Counted from the first letter of the stretch, positions 25,701 to 34,419 are shown. The stretch: DNA of 64,000 nucleotides from Micromonospora sp. NBC_01813 (GCF_035917335.1 NZ_CP109067.1:6881001-6945000); one strand, 5' to 3'. A program made the numbers and translations. The notes: a model not told the origin generated them from the letters alone.

Positions 25701-27479
25701 GTCTTCGACGCCGGGGTGTTCCGGGGCCTGTTCGACGTCCGCTCGATCCGGCCGGCACCGGGCGCGGTGTTCGGCCACGGCGCAACCCAACTGGTGCCGT
25801 ACCACTTCGATGCCGACCTGGCCCTCGACGGCGCCGCCGGGACGACCCCGGCGGCCGGGGTGCTCGGCTGGCTGCAGTTGGCCCCCAGCAACGACCCGGC
25901 CGGCGCGGACGCGTTGCGTGCGTTGATCGAGGCCCAGGGTCCGATCGGCGGGCCGATCGACACGCACCTCGACGTCGGCGGCAGTGGTCTGCCGATGCGT
26001 GCCCAGCGGGTCGAGGTCGGGCTCGCCGACGACGCCGGTGCTTCGGTGTTCGTGGCGACGGTGCGCGGCACCCCGCAGCTGCCGACGACCGGATCCTGGT
26101 CGATGGTGGTCCGGCCGGTCGCCGGCGCGCCGCCCGGTGGCGGCGAGGCGACCTCGGTCGCGGACAGCCGCGGCACGCCGTTGATCCGCCGCTACCCGGT
26201 CGTCTACCCGGCCAACACCGACGTGATCACCGTGCCGCCGCTGGCCGGCGCGCCGGGGGAGTACCGCTTCGCCGACGCCGCCGACCTGCTGCGCCCGACG
26301 GACCCGGCCAACGAGTACGCCTTCGTGCAGTCCACCCCGACGCACGCGTTCCTGTTTCCCCGGCCGGTGGTGCCGGCGCCCGGGGTGCCGAAGGTCGAGT
26401 CGCGGCACCGGCCGGCACTGGCCGACATCCTGGCCCGGTCAAGCTCCAAAGGGGCGTTCCCACCGCCGGCCAACACGTTGGAGACCGCGCCGGGCGCGCT
26501 GCACCTGGATGTCGGCCCGGCCGGCACACTGGCGTTCAGCGCCCCGGTGACGTTCACCAATCCGCCGACGCAGCTGCGGCTGGCCGGCACCGTCGGGCAC
26601 GGGTCCAACCTGCGCTACGACAGCGCGACGCTGCGCCTGGAGGTCACCGAGGACCGCTGGTCGGCGGACTTCGCCGGGCTGCGGATCTGGACCGACGTCG
26701 CGGGCATGGTAGCGCTCACCGGTTCGGAGCTGCACATCGTCGGCGGGACCGACCAGCGGCCACAGATCGCGCAACTGCGTTCGCTGCTGCTGGCCGAGAT
26801 CGAGGAGATTCTGCGCTACCTGCCGTTCATCGGTGACCGGGGAGTGCAGGGCCCGATCGATCTGGGTGCGGCCAACGCCAAACACGAGGTCAAGTTCGAG
26901 GCGAAGACGATCGTCAAGTTCCCGAAGTCGGTGCTTCCGCTCGGCGACTACTTCAACCTGACGTTGTCGCTGGGTGCCAGCGCCGGCGTCGATCTGGCCA
27001 CCGGCGGCCCGAAGGCGTCCGGCAGCTTCGGTGTCGAGCTCGAAGGCCGGATTCCGGTGCTGTCGGTCGGCGTCGTCGAGGTCTTCGTCATCGTCAGCGG
27101 CAAGATCACCTTCACCATCACGTCGGTCTCCGGGACGGTCACCTCGGAACTGCTGGAACTGATCGCGTTCGTCGGGGTCGGGGTGCGCGGCACCATCGGC
27201 GGTTTCAAGGCGTACGCCTTCCTCGGCATCGGGTTCGTGCTCACCTACGACGCGGTCTCCGACACCACCAAGTACGGCGGACTGGTCGCCCTGGAAGCCG
27301 GGGTGGAGATCCTCGCCATCGTCAAGGTCAAGATCCGGGCCGAGCTGAAAGGCCTGGTGTACGACGACGCCGGCACCACCAAGTGCGACTACTCCGGCTC
27401 GGTCAAGATCCAGGTCGATCTGTTCCTGATCATCTCGATCAGCGCGTCCTACCAGGTCTCCGACACGGCGACCCTCTGA
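22782..27479 (+). CDS. Giant protein of unknown function, 1565 residues (first of pair)
   Basis: I do not recognise this family. The GTG at 22782 follows GAGGAGGAG at ideal spacing (protein begins VSEPFRTTLHHLAA). There is no signal peptide and no clear transmembrane helix. The protein looks almost entirely beta-rich: short strands, Gly/Asp/Pro turns, FWLFYRCHSVDGEH and several W-containing segments in the first 700 residues. The last 250 residues differ. They hold long runs of alternating polar and hydrophobic residues (SVGVVEVFVIVSGKITFTIT, then FVGVGVRGTIGGFKAYAFLG and VDLFLIISISASYQV), as in membrane-inserting beta-hairpins or a beta-barrel. The next giant gene follows after 27 bases. A large assembly, toxin or adhesin is conceivable; none is shown. 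Confidence 0.85.
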   Translation: MSEPFRTTLHHLAASAATRSASQLPRDARLVHRRDEREQLLAGSFVDSLTGLAPARRIGPLRTPGGVDVWYEAFVAARRIQVKEVGASAPAFVFTQARPAIVQRTGTVVDIEAGTVWIRGDLFGGLPADAYAGLPVTGGTLTLGTATVHGDVIEVPAPLAAVLRLDPAPDPAPGGAHGGCTTAETGTDLPGSVTFRFRTGAVELVGDPGAAKAWGQEFRFGPATGRWTFVERLWTLVLGYAVEPTRVDGTPIGADPAGNPLVGFAGTGAVHDAGLGLPVVVTADPAILGEASTAATWLLRVTGLTARWYAPDPREHPLDSVWIAIAASSATLLADPVAPLAPPVAHDIQLWAIAGGGGHRLGWRQTYDDTFWLFYRCHSVDGEHLMVTGTSEVALDRPVTTAGHPVPTPSGPGTLLLARHDGEITVLLGAAVPADARRHHQFALRNALLWTTVPAFVYVRGTLAGPAGPTAAGPMPIDNGTAQLAFGLHAWAPTLPDPYVSNAALLRPRIGREPPPAALICRIVWTAPADVTVGFEGQLGAELAITGRGMSPGTPQRPPKSTGPDVGPTQVGQGRIGLDKEAGARWDAARRLEVELRGQRVQAAQHTDTESVVMIDRYLSEVLGPPPNLLLLDVSTNQDLLGVGLGVGHNRPGVAAGSHHSGGAVGLAGAGGFTVAGLATQTEVAALRVLALPQVQWEPVRTLDADQDIATLGLFPTPLASATDGGATQLGARSQRLVPVVPADAVAGTLAAFGDGTPVGVRTTFPFGLIAAVTVQPYDSGPRPADQLGLTRPEFDDALGGIQITAHAEGGRPDGGGVSATFAGRMRQLINGVELPTGDPVGLSVLGSVADPAGSVEAIFNSDMAADPRVPVTRIDLSGYGASNFSDWNNPFAAFSATAKVQFRVMGGRTAMEIIKVNTVLHPWGIRVTRSVTVERRPGGGVIRRDSGWQAFTPGLFDYRYARTDGTIAVAPYVFDAGVFRGLFDVRSIRPAPGAVFGHGATQLVPYHFDADLALDGAAGTTPAAGVLGWLQLAPSNDPAGADALRALIEAQGPIGGPIDTHLDVGGSGLPMRAQRVEVGLADDAGASVFVATVRGTPQLPTTGSWSMVVRPVAGAPPGGGEATSVADSRGTPLIRRYPVVYPANTDVITVPPLAGAPGEYRFADAADLLRPTDPANEYAFVQSTPTHAFLFPRPVVPAPGVPKVESRHRPALADILARSSSKGAFPPPANTLETAPGALHLDVGPAGTLAFSAPVTFTNPPTQLRLAGTVGHGSNLRYDSATLRLEVTEDRWSADFAGLRIWTDVAGMVALTGSELHIVGGTDQRPQIAQLRSLLLAEIEEILRYLPFIGDRGVQGPIDLGAANAKHEVKFEAKTIVKFPKSVLPLGDYFNLTLSLGASAGVDLATGGPKASGSFGVELEGRIPVLSVGVVEVFVIVSGKITFTITSVSGTVTSELLELIAFVGVGVRGTIGGFKAYAFLGIGFVLTYDAVSDTTKYGGLVALEAGVEILAIVKVKIRAELKGLVYDDAGTTKCDYSGSVKIQVDLFLIISISASYQVSDTATL

Positions 27480-27506
27480 CCCACCGGTCGACAATAGGAG
27501 ACGGAC

Positions 27507-30500
27507 ATGGCCACGCCACACAAGCTCACCCTGGTGCCGTACCTGCAGCGGTGGGACCACACCAGCCGGACCCTCACCGTACGGCTGCTGATCGCCCCGG
27601 CCGCCGACCCGCTCGCGCCGCTGCTGCCCGCACCGGCCGGCGTGCCGGCGTTCGCCGACGCCAAGCTCGCCTTCGCGGCGTCCATCTCGGACACCGTGCT
27701 GGCGCTGCCGCAACGCGACCGGGTCGACCAGACGGCGATCCTGCCCGCCGCCCCGGACACCCGGCACGCGCCGCACGCCCGGGAGATCTTCACCGCGATC
27801 GGCGAGGCCTTGGCGATCCCCGCCGGCCCGGCCGGTGACACGTTCGCCCCGCAGCAGCGCGACGTCACCCGGCAACTGCGCAAGTATCTGCCCGGCAGCT
27901 ACCGCCGGTCGTTCGGGTTCGTCCGCCCGCGTACCTCCCTGGCGGTCACCGACGCCAGCTACCACTGCCTGATGAAATGCCCGCCGGACCCGGCCCCGCC
28001 AGCGGCGCCGAACGTCATCGGCTGGGGCGAGGCGATCGCGTACGCGCTGCGCCGACCCCGGCTGGCCGAAGCACTCGGGCTCGTCGTCACCCTCGACGTA
28101 CCAGTCGACGCCGACCCCCGACTGGCCGCCGGTGGCTGGCTCTGGGTCGACCTCGCCGCGCACAGCGACTACGCCGACCAGGTCGCCGCCGACCCGGCGC
28201 TGCTGCGGGCCTTCGCCACCCGGGTGCCGCCGCTGCCCACCGACGGCACCCGGCCCGTCTTCACGCCGGTGGCGTTCCCGGTCTCCGCCGACGCCACCGA
28301 GGCCGCCACCCTCGGCAACTACGACAAGGTCTTCGCCGAGGCGCTGCGCTTCGACGACGGCTTCGCCAAGATCGTGCACGCCCGGCAGCCGGTCAGCTCC
28401 GACCCGCTCGACGAGGCCGGCGACGGCGCGCCGATCGCCCGCGACGAAGGCATCCAACTCGGCTGGGACGACGAGGACATCCTCGAAGGGCAGAACCGGG
28501 CCCTCGGCGCCCCACCCGACGGTGAGGACCCGGTGCTCGCCCCGCGCGGCGTCCTCGGCTACCGGGTCGACGTACGCCCGGCCGGCGGCCCCGACTGGAC
28601 CTCCCTGTCGCTGGTCGACGCCCCGCTGAACATCGGCGTCGACCTGGGCGTGGCCCGTGAGGAACGCTGGAGCGAGGTCGCCCCGGCCGAACACAGCGGC
28701 CAGCTGTGGCTGCCCGCCTGGTTCGTCCGCTGGCGCGGCGGATCACTCGTCGTCGACACCGACGACGAGCAGCGGCTGATGGAGGTGCCGGCCGGCACCC
28801 CGGAGGAAGCGGTCCCGGTCGACGCCGACACGGTGGCGCCCCGCTACGGCCAGTCGTACGAGTTCCGGGTCCGCCTCGCCGACCCGACCGGCGGCGGCCC
28901 GGAGCTGATCACCGACCCGGTCCGCACCGGCGAGGCACCGACCGCGCTGCTGCACCTGCGCCGACACCGGCCGCCGGCCCGGCTGCAACTCGACCCGTTC
29001 ACCCCCGAACCGGACGGCACCCTGGCTGCGCTGCGGGCGCACCGGCCCCGGCTCGGCTACCCGGAGGCGGTGTACGCCGCCGGCCCCGCCGCCCGCGCCG
29101 ACCTGCTCGCCCAGATCGCCGCCAACGCCGCCGGACCGCCCGAAGCGGCGGCGGTGCCGAGCATCGCCGACCCGGACACCGCGCTGCTGCAGATCCGACT
29201 GCTGCTCAAGGCACCCGCGTTCGACCCGGCGGCCGACGCCGACGGGTACGTCGACTGGTACACCACCACCCGACTGTTCCCCGACGACGTGTCCGCCGCG
29301 CTCGACCTCACGCTGTCCTGGGTGGACGCCGCCGACTACCGGGCGGTCGACGTCACCGACCAGCTCGGCCCGGACGGGCTGGTGACCGGGCCGGTCACCG
29401 TGATCACCGGCCGCGACCTGCGACTGGAGCTGCGTGCCGTCGGCCGCGACGACCTCGGCTACTTCGGCAGCGACGCCGCCCGCTTCGGCCCCGCCGAGAT
29501 CATCGACCTGCACGGCCTGGCCGACCCGGCGGCCGAAGCCGACCTGCTGCGCCCGCTGCCGCCGGCCGACACCCTCCGGTCGGTGTTCCTGCGCCCGGAT
29601 CCCACCGGTACGCAGCTGGCGGTGCACGCCGTCGCCGCCCAGAGCGCACCCACCCCGGCGCTGCTCGGCCGGCTGGCCGGCGCACTCGACCTGGTCGCCG
29701 ACGGGTCGACGCTGCTCGGCGCACCGGGGGAGCGGGTGGTGTTCGGCTGCGCCGGGCTCGGCCACTACCTCGCCCCGGACGGCGGCACCGTCGAGTTCAC
29801 CGATCCGGCCGAGCTGGCCGGGCAGTGGCTCAACGCCGTAGCGCTGGTGGTGGACCGGGACTGGACCTGGCGGGGTGCCGGCTCGCCGACCGTGACCCTG
29901 ACCCGCACCCTCCGGCTGCCCGACGCGCCCGGCGGGGGGTCGCCGACCGTCGCCGAGGTCGGCGTGATCGAACTGGTCGACTCGGTCAACGTGCAGGCCA
30001 CCACCGGCGCCACCGACCGCGGCTTCACCCGGATGGTGTTCCTCGACGCGCTGGCGGCACCGCTCGGGCCCGACGGGCTGCCGTACGAGGTCCAGGTCGA
30101 CTACGAGGTGACCCTCCGCCTCGAAGGCGGCGATGAGGTGCGACAGACGATCTCGTCGACGCTGCCGATCGTCACCCCACCCCGGCAGGTGCCGCGCGTG
30201 GTCGCCGCCGGCATCGCGCTCACCCCGTACGGCACCGACCCGGCGTACGCGGCGACCCTGCCCCGGATCCGGCGGCTGTGGTTGGAGTTCGCCGAGCCGC
30301 TGGTCGACCCACGGGACGCCTACTTCGTCCGGCCGCTGACCGTCACCCCGGACCCGATGCTGCTGCCCGGCACCGAGCCGGTCGCCGACCCGGCCACCGT
30401 GCCGGCGCTGCCGCTGGACCCGGAACTGATCCGGACCATCACCCCCGGGCAGGTGCAGGACCTGGCCGGCTACGCCACCATGCAGCGCCTCGAACCGGCC

Positions 30501-31151
30501 GCCGACAGCGATCGGCACTTCCTGGTGCCGCTGCCGCCGAACACCGACCCGGGCTCACCGGAGCTGTTCTCGTTCTACACCTACGAGATCCGGGTCGGGC
30601 ACGACCGGGGGCCGGCCGAGGATCCACTCTGGTCCACCGCACAGGGCCGCTTCGGCGAGGCGCTCACCCTGGAGGGGGTCGCGCATCCGGCGCCCGAGCT
30701 GGTCTGCACGGTGCTCGCCGAGCCGGATGGCGCGATCGGGGTCCGGGCCCCGTACGCGACCCCGTACGTCGGGCTGCGCCGGGCGCTGCCCAACCCGCCG
30801 AACACCCAGCTGTGGGCGGTGCTGTACGCCCGGGTCGTGCAGGCCGACGCGGCCACCCGTCGCAACGTGCAGATCGACCTGCGTCGGTTGGCGATCCCAC
30901 GTCGCGGCAAGGACGACCGGTCGGTCCCGTTGCCGGTGGAGGGGGAGACGTACTGGACGGGTGCCGAGGTGCGGTCGGCACTGGCCGCCGCCGGGCTACC
31001 CGACGAACTGCCGGTCAGCGTGCTCTGCGTCGAGGTGCTGCCGGAGCCGAACGGCGGCTTCGTCGACCCGCTCGGCGGCGACCTGGGCCAGGTCCGGATC
31101 CTGCGTACGTCGCCACTGTCCGCCGTCGAGCGCGACTGCTGCGTGTCGTGA
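27507..31151 (+). CDS. Giant protein of unknown function, 1214 residues (second of pair)
   Basis: The ATG at 27507 is preceded by ATAGGAGACGG. The protein has no signal peptide or transmembrane helix and no family I can name. It begins KLTLVPYLQRWDHTSRTLTV. Beta-rich segments recur, such as WLPAWFVRWRGGSLVVDTDD and YGQSYEFRVRLADPTGGGPE, the latter reminiscent of fibronectin-type or jelly-roll strands. Near the C-terminus come YTYEIRVGHDRGPAEDPLWS and TQLWAVLYARVVQADAATRR. It ends ERDCCVS, a rare adjacent cysteine pair at the C-terminus. The tight spacing to the first giant gene and the terminator after it indicate one operon and a joint function. Confidence 0.85.
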   Translation: MATPHKLTLVPYLQRWDHTSRTLTVRLLIAPAADPLAPLLPAPAGVPAFADAKLAFAASISDTVLALPQRDRVDQTAILPAAPDTRHAPHAREIFTAIGEALAIPAGPAGDTFAPQQRDVTRQLRKYLPGSYRRSFGFVRPRTSLAVTDASYHCLMKCPPDPAPPAAPNVIGWGEAIAYALRRPRLAEALGLVVTLDVPVDADPRLAAGGWLWVDLAAHSDYADQVAADPALLRAFATRVPPLPTDGTRPVFTPVAFPVSADATEAATLGNYDKVFAEALRFDDGFAKIVHARQPVSSDPLDEAGDGAPIARDEGIQLGWDDEDILEGQNRALGAPPDGEDPVLAPRGVLGYRVDVRPAGGPDWTSLSLVDAPLNIGVDLGVAREERWSEVAPAEHSGQLWLPAWFVRWRGGSLVVDTDDEQRLMEVPAGTPEEAVPVDADTVAPRYGQSYEFRVRLADPTGGGPELITDPVRTGEAPTALLHLRRHRPPARLQLDPFTPEPDGTLAALRAHRPRLGYPEAVYAAGPAARADLLAQIAANAAGPPEAAAVPSIADPDTALLQIRLLLKAPAFDPAADADGYVDWYTTTRLFPDDVSAALDLTLSWVDAADYRAVDVTDQLGPDGLVTGPVTVITGRDLRLELRAVGRDDLGYFGSDAARFGPAEIIDLHGLADPAAEADLLRPLPPADTLRSVFLRPDPTGTQLAVHAVAAQSAPTPALLGRLAGALDLVADGSTLLGAPGERVVFGCAGLGHYLAPDGGTVEFTDPAELAGQWLNAVALVVDRDWTWRGAGSPTVTLTRTLRLPDAPGGGSPTVAEVGVIELVDSVNVQATTGATDRGFTRMVFLDALAAPLGPDGLPYEVQVDYEVTLRLEGGDEVRQTISSTLPIVTPPRQVPRVVAAGIALTPYGTDPAYAATLPRIRRLWLEFAEPLVDPRDAYFVRPLTVTPDPMLLPGTEPVADPATVPALPLDPELIRTITPGQVQDLAGYATMQRLEPAADSDRHFLVPLPPNTDPGSPELFSFYTYEIRVGHDRGPAEDPLWSTAQGRFGEALTLEGVAHPAPELVCTVLAEPDGAIGVRAPYATPYVGLRRALPNPPNTQLWAVLYARVVQADAATRRNVQIDLRRLAIPRRGKDDRSVPLPVEGETYWTGAEVRSALAAAGLPDELPVSVLCVEVLPEPNGGFVDPLGGDLGQVRILRTSPLSAVERDCCVS

Positions 31152-31181
31152 ACCCTGGCCCCCCGCAGTGGCGGTGACCAG

Positions 31182-31244
31182 GGCGGAGCTCCCCGGCCTC
31201 GGACAGTCGTCGGCGTCGACTGCCGTTGGCCGGGGAGCTCCGCC
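31182..31244. terminator. Terminator hairpin between convergent genes
   Basis: Seventeen-base perfect arms (GGCGGAGCTCCCCGGCC and its complement at 31228-31244) enclose a 29-base loop that itself has some pairing. It follows the giant-gene pair and faces the GH43 gene, so it can stop transcription from both sides. Confidence 0.75.
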
Positions 31245-31253
31245 GGCTTCTGG

Positions 31254-33017
31254 TCAGCTCGCCGTGCAGGTCACGCTCGTCGGGGGCTGACTGCCGCCGC
31301 TGGTCGATGCGATGAAACCGGCGGTGGTCGACGACCCGGCGGACAGTTGCCCGTTGTAGCTGGCGTTGGTCACCGTCACCTGGTTGCCCTGCTGGCTGAA
31401 GGTGCCGCTCCAGCCCTGCGACACGGTCTGCCCGGCGGGCAGGGTGAAGGTCACCCGCCAGCCGTTGGTGGTGGCGGTGGTGGCGTTGGTGACCGTCAGC
31501 CGGCCCTCGTAGCCGCCCTGCCAGGAGGCCGGCACCGAGACGGTGGCAGTGCAGGACGATCCCGGGGTGGGCGGCGGCGCGGTCGTCGGCGGTGCCGTGG
31601 TGGGCGGTGCGGTGGTCGGCGGTGCCGTCGTCGGCGGCGGGTTGCCGCCGGCGGAGAACTGCCACCAGTCGGCGTTGAGCAGGTAGCCGCTGCCGCCAGT
31701 GAACCGCAAGTAGAGGTCGTGGGTGCCGGACGCGCCCGTCACCGGGCAGGAGACGGTGGTCCAGGTCTGCCAGCCGCCGGTGCCTGGCACGCCGCAGCTG
31801 CCGACCTGGGTGCCGGTCGGGCCGCCGAGCCGCACCTCGATGTTGCCGCCGCTCGACCCCGACGCCACCCGGGTGGTGAACGACGTCGCGCCCGAGCCGA
31901 AGGCGACCCCCTTGACCTTGATGTAGTCGCCGTTCTCGATCCACCCGACGTTCAGGGTGCCTTCGCCGGCCGGCTCCGTCTCGATCCCGGACGACCAGGC
32001 GATCGTCTCGGCCTCCTGGCGTACGAACGGGTTGAGGGTGCCGACCTGCGGTGCGCCCGTCGTGGTCATGTTCATCGTCGGGATCGTGCCGTTGGTGTTG
32101 TAGCTGAACTTCTCCACCGCCACCGACCGGGTGTATCCGCCGCCGCCGGGCAGCGCTCCGTTGTGGTAGAAGAAGTACGAACCGCCGGCGAAGTCGATGA
32201 TGCCGGGGTGGTTGGTGAAGCTGCTGCCCTGCCTGGGCATGACGGTTCCCCGGTAGGTCCAGGGGCCGGTCGGGCCGGTGGCCGTCGAGTAGCCGATGAA
32301 CTCGGAGCAGCACTCGGCGGCGAAGACGTTGTAGTAGAGCCCGTTGCGTTTGTAGACCCAGGGCCCTTCCTCGTACAGGGTGGTCCGGGTCGCGTGCCCG
32401 GTGCGGGTGCCGAAACCGGCGGTGGTGAGCGGGATCTGGGTCGGGCTGCCGGAGAAGGAGATCATGTCGGCGTTGAGCCGGACGTACCAGAGGTTCGGGT
32501 TTCCCCAGTAGAGATACGCCTGGCCGTTGTCGTCGATGAAGGCGTGCGGGTCGATCTCGCTGTTGCCGACCAGTGGGCGGCCGAGGGCGTCCCGGAACGG
32601 GCCGGTGGGGCTGTCCGCGACGGCCACGCCGATGACCATCTGCCCGTTGGAGCGTTGGCGCACCGGGACGTACCAGTAGAACTTGCCGTTGCGTTCGATC
32701 ACGTGACCGGCCCAGGCGTTCTGGTCCGCCCAGCTGAACGTGGCCAGACTCAACGGCGAGCCGTGGTGGTTCCAGTTGACCATGTCGGCGGACGAGAACA
32801 CATGCCAGTCGTTCATGGTGAAGTACGTAGAGCCGTCCTCGTCGTGCCCGGTGTAGAGGTACACGCGTCCGTCGTGGACCAGCGGTGCCGGGTCGGCGGT
32901 GTAGATCGTCTGCACGATCGGGTTGTCGGCGTTGGCGGGGGTCGCGGTGCAGAACACGGCCACGCAGAGCAGGCTCGCGACGCTGGCGATCGCCCTTCTC
33001 AGTCTTGATCTGGTCAC
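31254..33017 (-). CDS. Secreted GH43 arabinoxylan-active glycosidase with CBM6 and CBM2
   Basis: The 587-residue protein starts at a GTG after GAGGAG. Residues 1-30 are a signal peptide ending ATPANA. The five-bladed GH43 domain (about 31-330) shows Asp42 (YTADPAPL, base), Asp156 (SEIDPHAF) and Glu217 (YEEGPW, acid). A CBM6-like domain follows (about 340-470, RQEAETIAWSSGIE, YLRFTGGSGYLLNADWWQF), then a PTTAP-repeat linker, then a C-terminal CBM2 (about 495-587, WQGGYEGRLTVTNATT). GH43 enzymes with this module order release arabinose or xylose from arabinoxylan. Two TGTTATCGATAACA-like operators lie upstream. A strong terminator follows. Confidence 0.9.
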   Translation of the reverse strand: MTRSRLRRAIASVASLLCVAVFCTATPANADNPIVQTIYTADPAPLVHDGRVYLYTGHDEDGSTYFTMNDWHVFSSADMVNWNHHGSPLSLATFSWADQNAWAGHVIERNGKFYWYVPVRQRSNGQMVIGVAVADSPTGPFRDALGRPLVGNSEIDPHAFIDDNGQAYLYWGNPNLWYVRLNADMISFSGSPTQIPLTTAGFGTRTGHATRTTLYEEGPWVYKRNGLYYNVFAAECCSEFIGYSTATGPTGPWTYRGTVMPRQGSSFTNHPGIIDFAGGSYFFYHNGALPGGGGYTRSVAVEKFSYNTNGTIPTMNMTTTGAPQVGTLNPFVRQEAETIAWSSGIETEPAGEGTLNVGWIENGDYIKVKGVAFGSGATSFTTRVASGSSGGNIEVRLGGPTGTQVGSCGVPGTGGWQTWTTVSCPVTGASGTHDLYLRFTGGSGYLLNADWWQFSAGGNPPPTTAPPTTAPPTTAPPTTAPPPTPGSSCTATVSVPASWQGGYEGRLTVTNATTATTNGWRVTFTLPAGQTVSQGWSGTFSQQGNQVTVTNASYNGQLSAGSSTTAGFIASTSGGSQPPTSVTCTAS

Positions 33018-33205
33018 TTGAGCTCCTCGAGCAGAGCATCGATACGGCAGGAAGATTCACCGGTACGGGCGGGACAGCGGACGGTGCCGGCCGCCCGGAG
33101 GCGCAGTGCGCGTTGCGCGTCGCGACTGCGCGGGTCTCCACCGGCCCGGCCGTGGCGGGTTGGAGCGTCGAAGCGTGCCCTTCGCTTCCGGCGCTGAGAC
33201 TATCG

Positions 33206-33219
33206 TGTTATCGATAACA
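33206..33219. promoter_or_regulatory. LacI-type operator (perfect 14-bp palindrome)
   Basis: TGTTATCGATAACA is perfectly symmetric with a CG centre, as in LacI-family sites. It lies 190 bases upstream of the GH43 start in a 394-base gene-free stretch (33018-33411). That stretch holds this site and a near copy at 33315-33328; I see no other gene in it. A xylose- or arabinose-responsive repressor encoded elsewhere is the likely ligand. Confidence 0.6.
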
Positions 33220-33314
33220 TCGGCAATCCATCGACCTGCATGCATCGCAGATCAGTGACCCCGCTGCTCTGTAAGCCTCTTCAGGTGACATCGCGAACCG
33301 TTTCAGGAGAAGCG

Positions 33315-33328
33315 TGTTTGCGATAACA
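33315..33328. promoter_or_regulatory. Second LacI-type operator, imperfect copy
   Basis: TGTTTGCGATAACA differs from the perfect site at 33206-33219 at two positions in its left half. The two sites are 109 bases apart, about ten helical turns, which would allow looping. It lies between the GH43 promoter region and the end of the ADP-ribosylglycohydrolase gene. Confidence 0.5.
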
Positions 33329-33411
33329 GAGGCGGTTGTGCATGTCCTTCCCAGCCCGCTGGGCGCGCGGCAGACGGGCGTCGCCGGCAAGTGGACGGTA
33401 CGGCGGAGTGG

Positions 33412-34419
33412 TCAGTCCCAGGCGCGGCCGAGGGCGTGCAGCTGATCGGCGTACTCGATGCGGTCCGGCCACGACGCCGGCCAGGCCGCCATCCCGTACG
33501 CCGCGCCGACGAACGCCCCGGCCAGGCAGGCGATCGAGTCCGAGTCGCCGGCGGTGGCCGCGCCCCGAGCCAGCGCACCCACCGGATCGTCGGCGTGCCA
33601 CAGCGCGCAGAGCAGCCCGGTGGCCAGGGCCTCCTCCGCGATCCAGCCCTCCCCGGTGATCCGGCACGCGTCACCGCCATCGTCTCCGACGGCGAGCGCG
33701 GCGTCGAGCCGGTCCAGTACGGCCAGACACTCGTCCCAGCCGCGCGAGATGAAGGCGGTGGGACTGTCCACTCCGGGCCGCTGCCACAACGGGCCGAGCC
33801 ACTCGTCACGGTAGACGGTGCGCTGCCGGTGGCAATGCTCCCGTAGCAGAAGCGGCAGCGCGGCCAACGGCGTACCGGTGCGCAGCAGCCGGACCGCGAC
33901 GGCGGTCAACTCGCTCGCGGCCAGCGCCGTCGGATGTCCGTGGGTCAGCCCGGCCTGCAGCTGCGCCAGCCCGGCCACGGTGTCGTCGTCGTAGCCGGCG
34001 ACCAGGCCGACCGGTGCGACCCGCATGTTCGCCCCGCAGCCCTTCGACCCGCCCACGGTGGCCTGCTGCCACGGCACGCCGTCGGACAGCCGGCCGCAGG
34101 CCCGCAGGCAGGTCATGCCGGGTGCCCGGTTGTTGTCCGGGCTGGCCGCCCAGGCCAGGAACCGGGCCCGCAGCAGCGGCTCCAGCGTCCGCGGCGTCGC
34201 GGCCGGCGCGTCGTGCAACGCCCAGCCGACGGCAAGCGTCATCTGGGTGTCGTCGGTGACCAACGCCGGGTCGCCGACCAGCTCACGTGGGCCGGCCGGG
34301 CCGTACCGGTCGCGGATCTCGGTGAATGTCATGAACTCGGTCGGCTTGCCGAGCGCGTCGCCGTACGCCAGCCCGAACAGACACCCCGACGCCCGGTCTT
34401 CCGATGCCGTGACACCCAT
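33412..34419 (-). CDS. ADP-ribosylglycohydrolase family protein
   Basis: The 335-residue protein begins at an ATG at 34419 after GGGGAGGG. It shows the family's metal-site motifs. LFGLAYGDALGKPTEF opens the protein, LVTDDTQMTLAVGWAL is the N-terminal Mg-ligand motif, NMRVAPVGLVAGYDD lies in the middle, and AGDSDSIACLAGAFVGAAYG is the C-terminal ligand motif. Such enzymes remove ADP-ribose from modified proteins or nucleic acids, acting in the cytosol with two Mg ions. No ADP-ribosyltransferase gene is adjacent. It may be a general repair or maintenance enzyme. Confidence 0.88.
   Translation of the reverse strand: MGVTASEDRASGCLFGLAYGDALGKPTEFMTFTEIRDRYGPAGPRELVGDPALVTDDTQMTLAVGWALHDAPAATPRTLEPLLRARFLAWAASPDNNRAPGMTCLRACGRLSDGVPWQQATVGGSKGCGANMRVAPVGLVAGYDDDTVAGLAQLQAGLTHGHPTALAASELTAVAVRLLRTGTPLAALPLLLREHCHRQRTVYRDEWLGPLWQRPGVDSPTAFISRGWDECLAVLDRLDAALAVGDDGGDACRITGEGWIAEEALATGLLCALWHADDPVGALARGAATAGDSDSIACLAGAFVGAAYGMAAWPASWPDRIEYADQLHALGRAWD

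Noticed and set aside
26439-28694. Minus-strand open frame of about 750 codons opposite the two giant genes
   Set aside because: Low-complexity Arg/Gly/Asp composition, no ribosome binding site, and it spans the gap between two genes with good starts. It is an antisense shadow.
31560-31640. Short GGCGGTGC repeats in the GH43 gene
   Set aside because: They encode the PTTAP linker between carbohydrate-binding modules and have no independent role that I can see.
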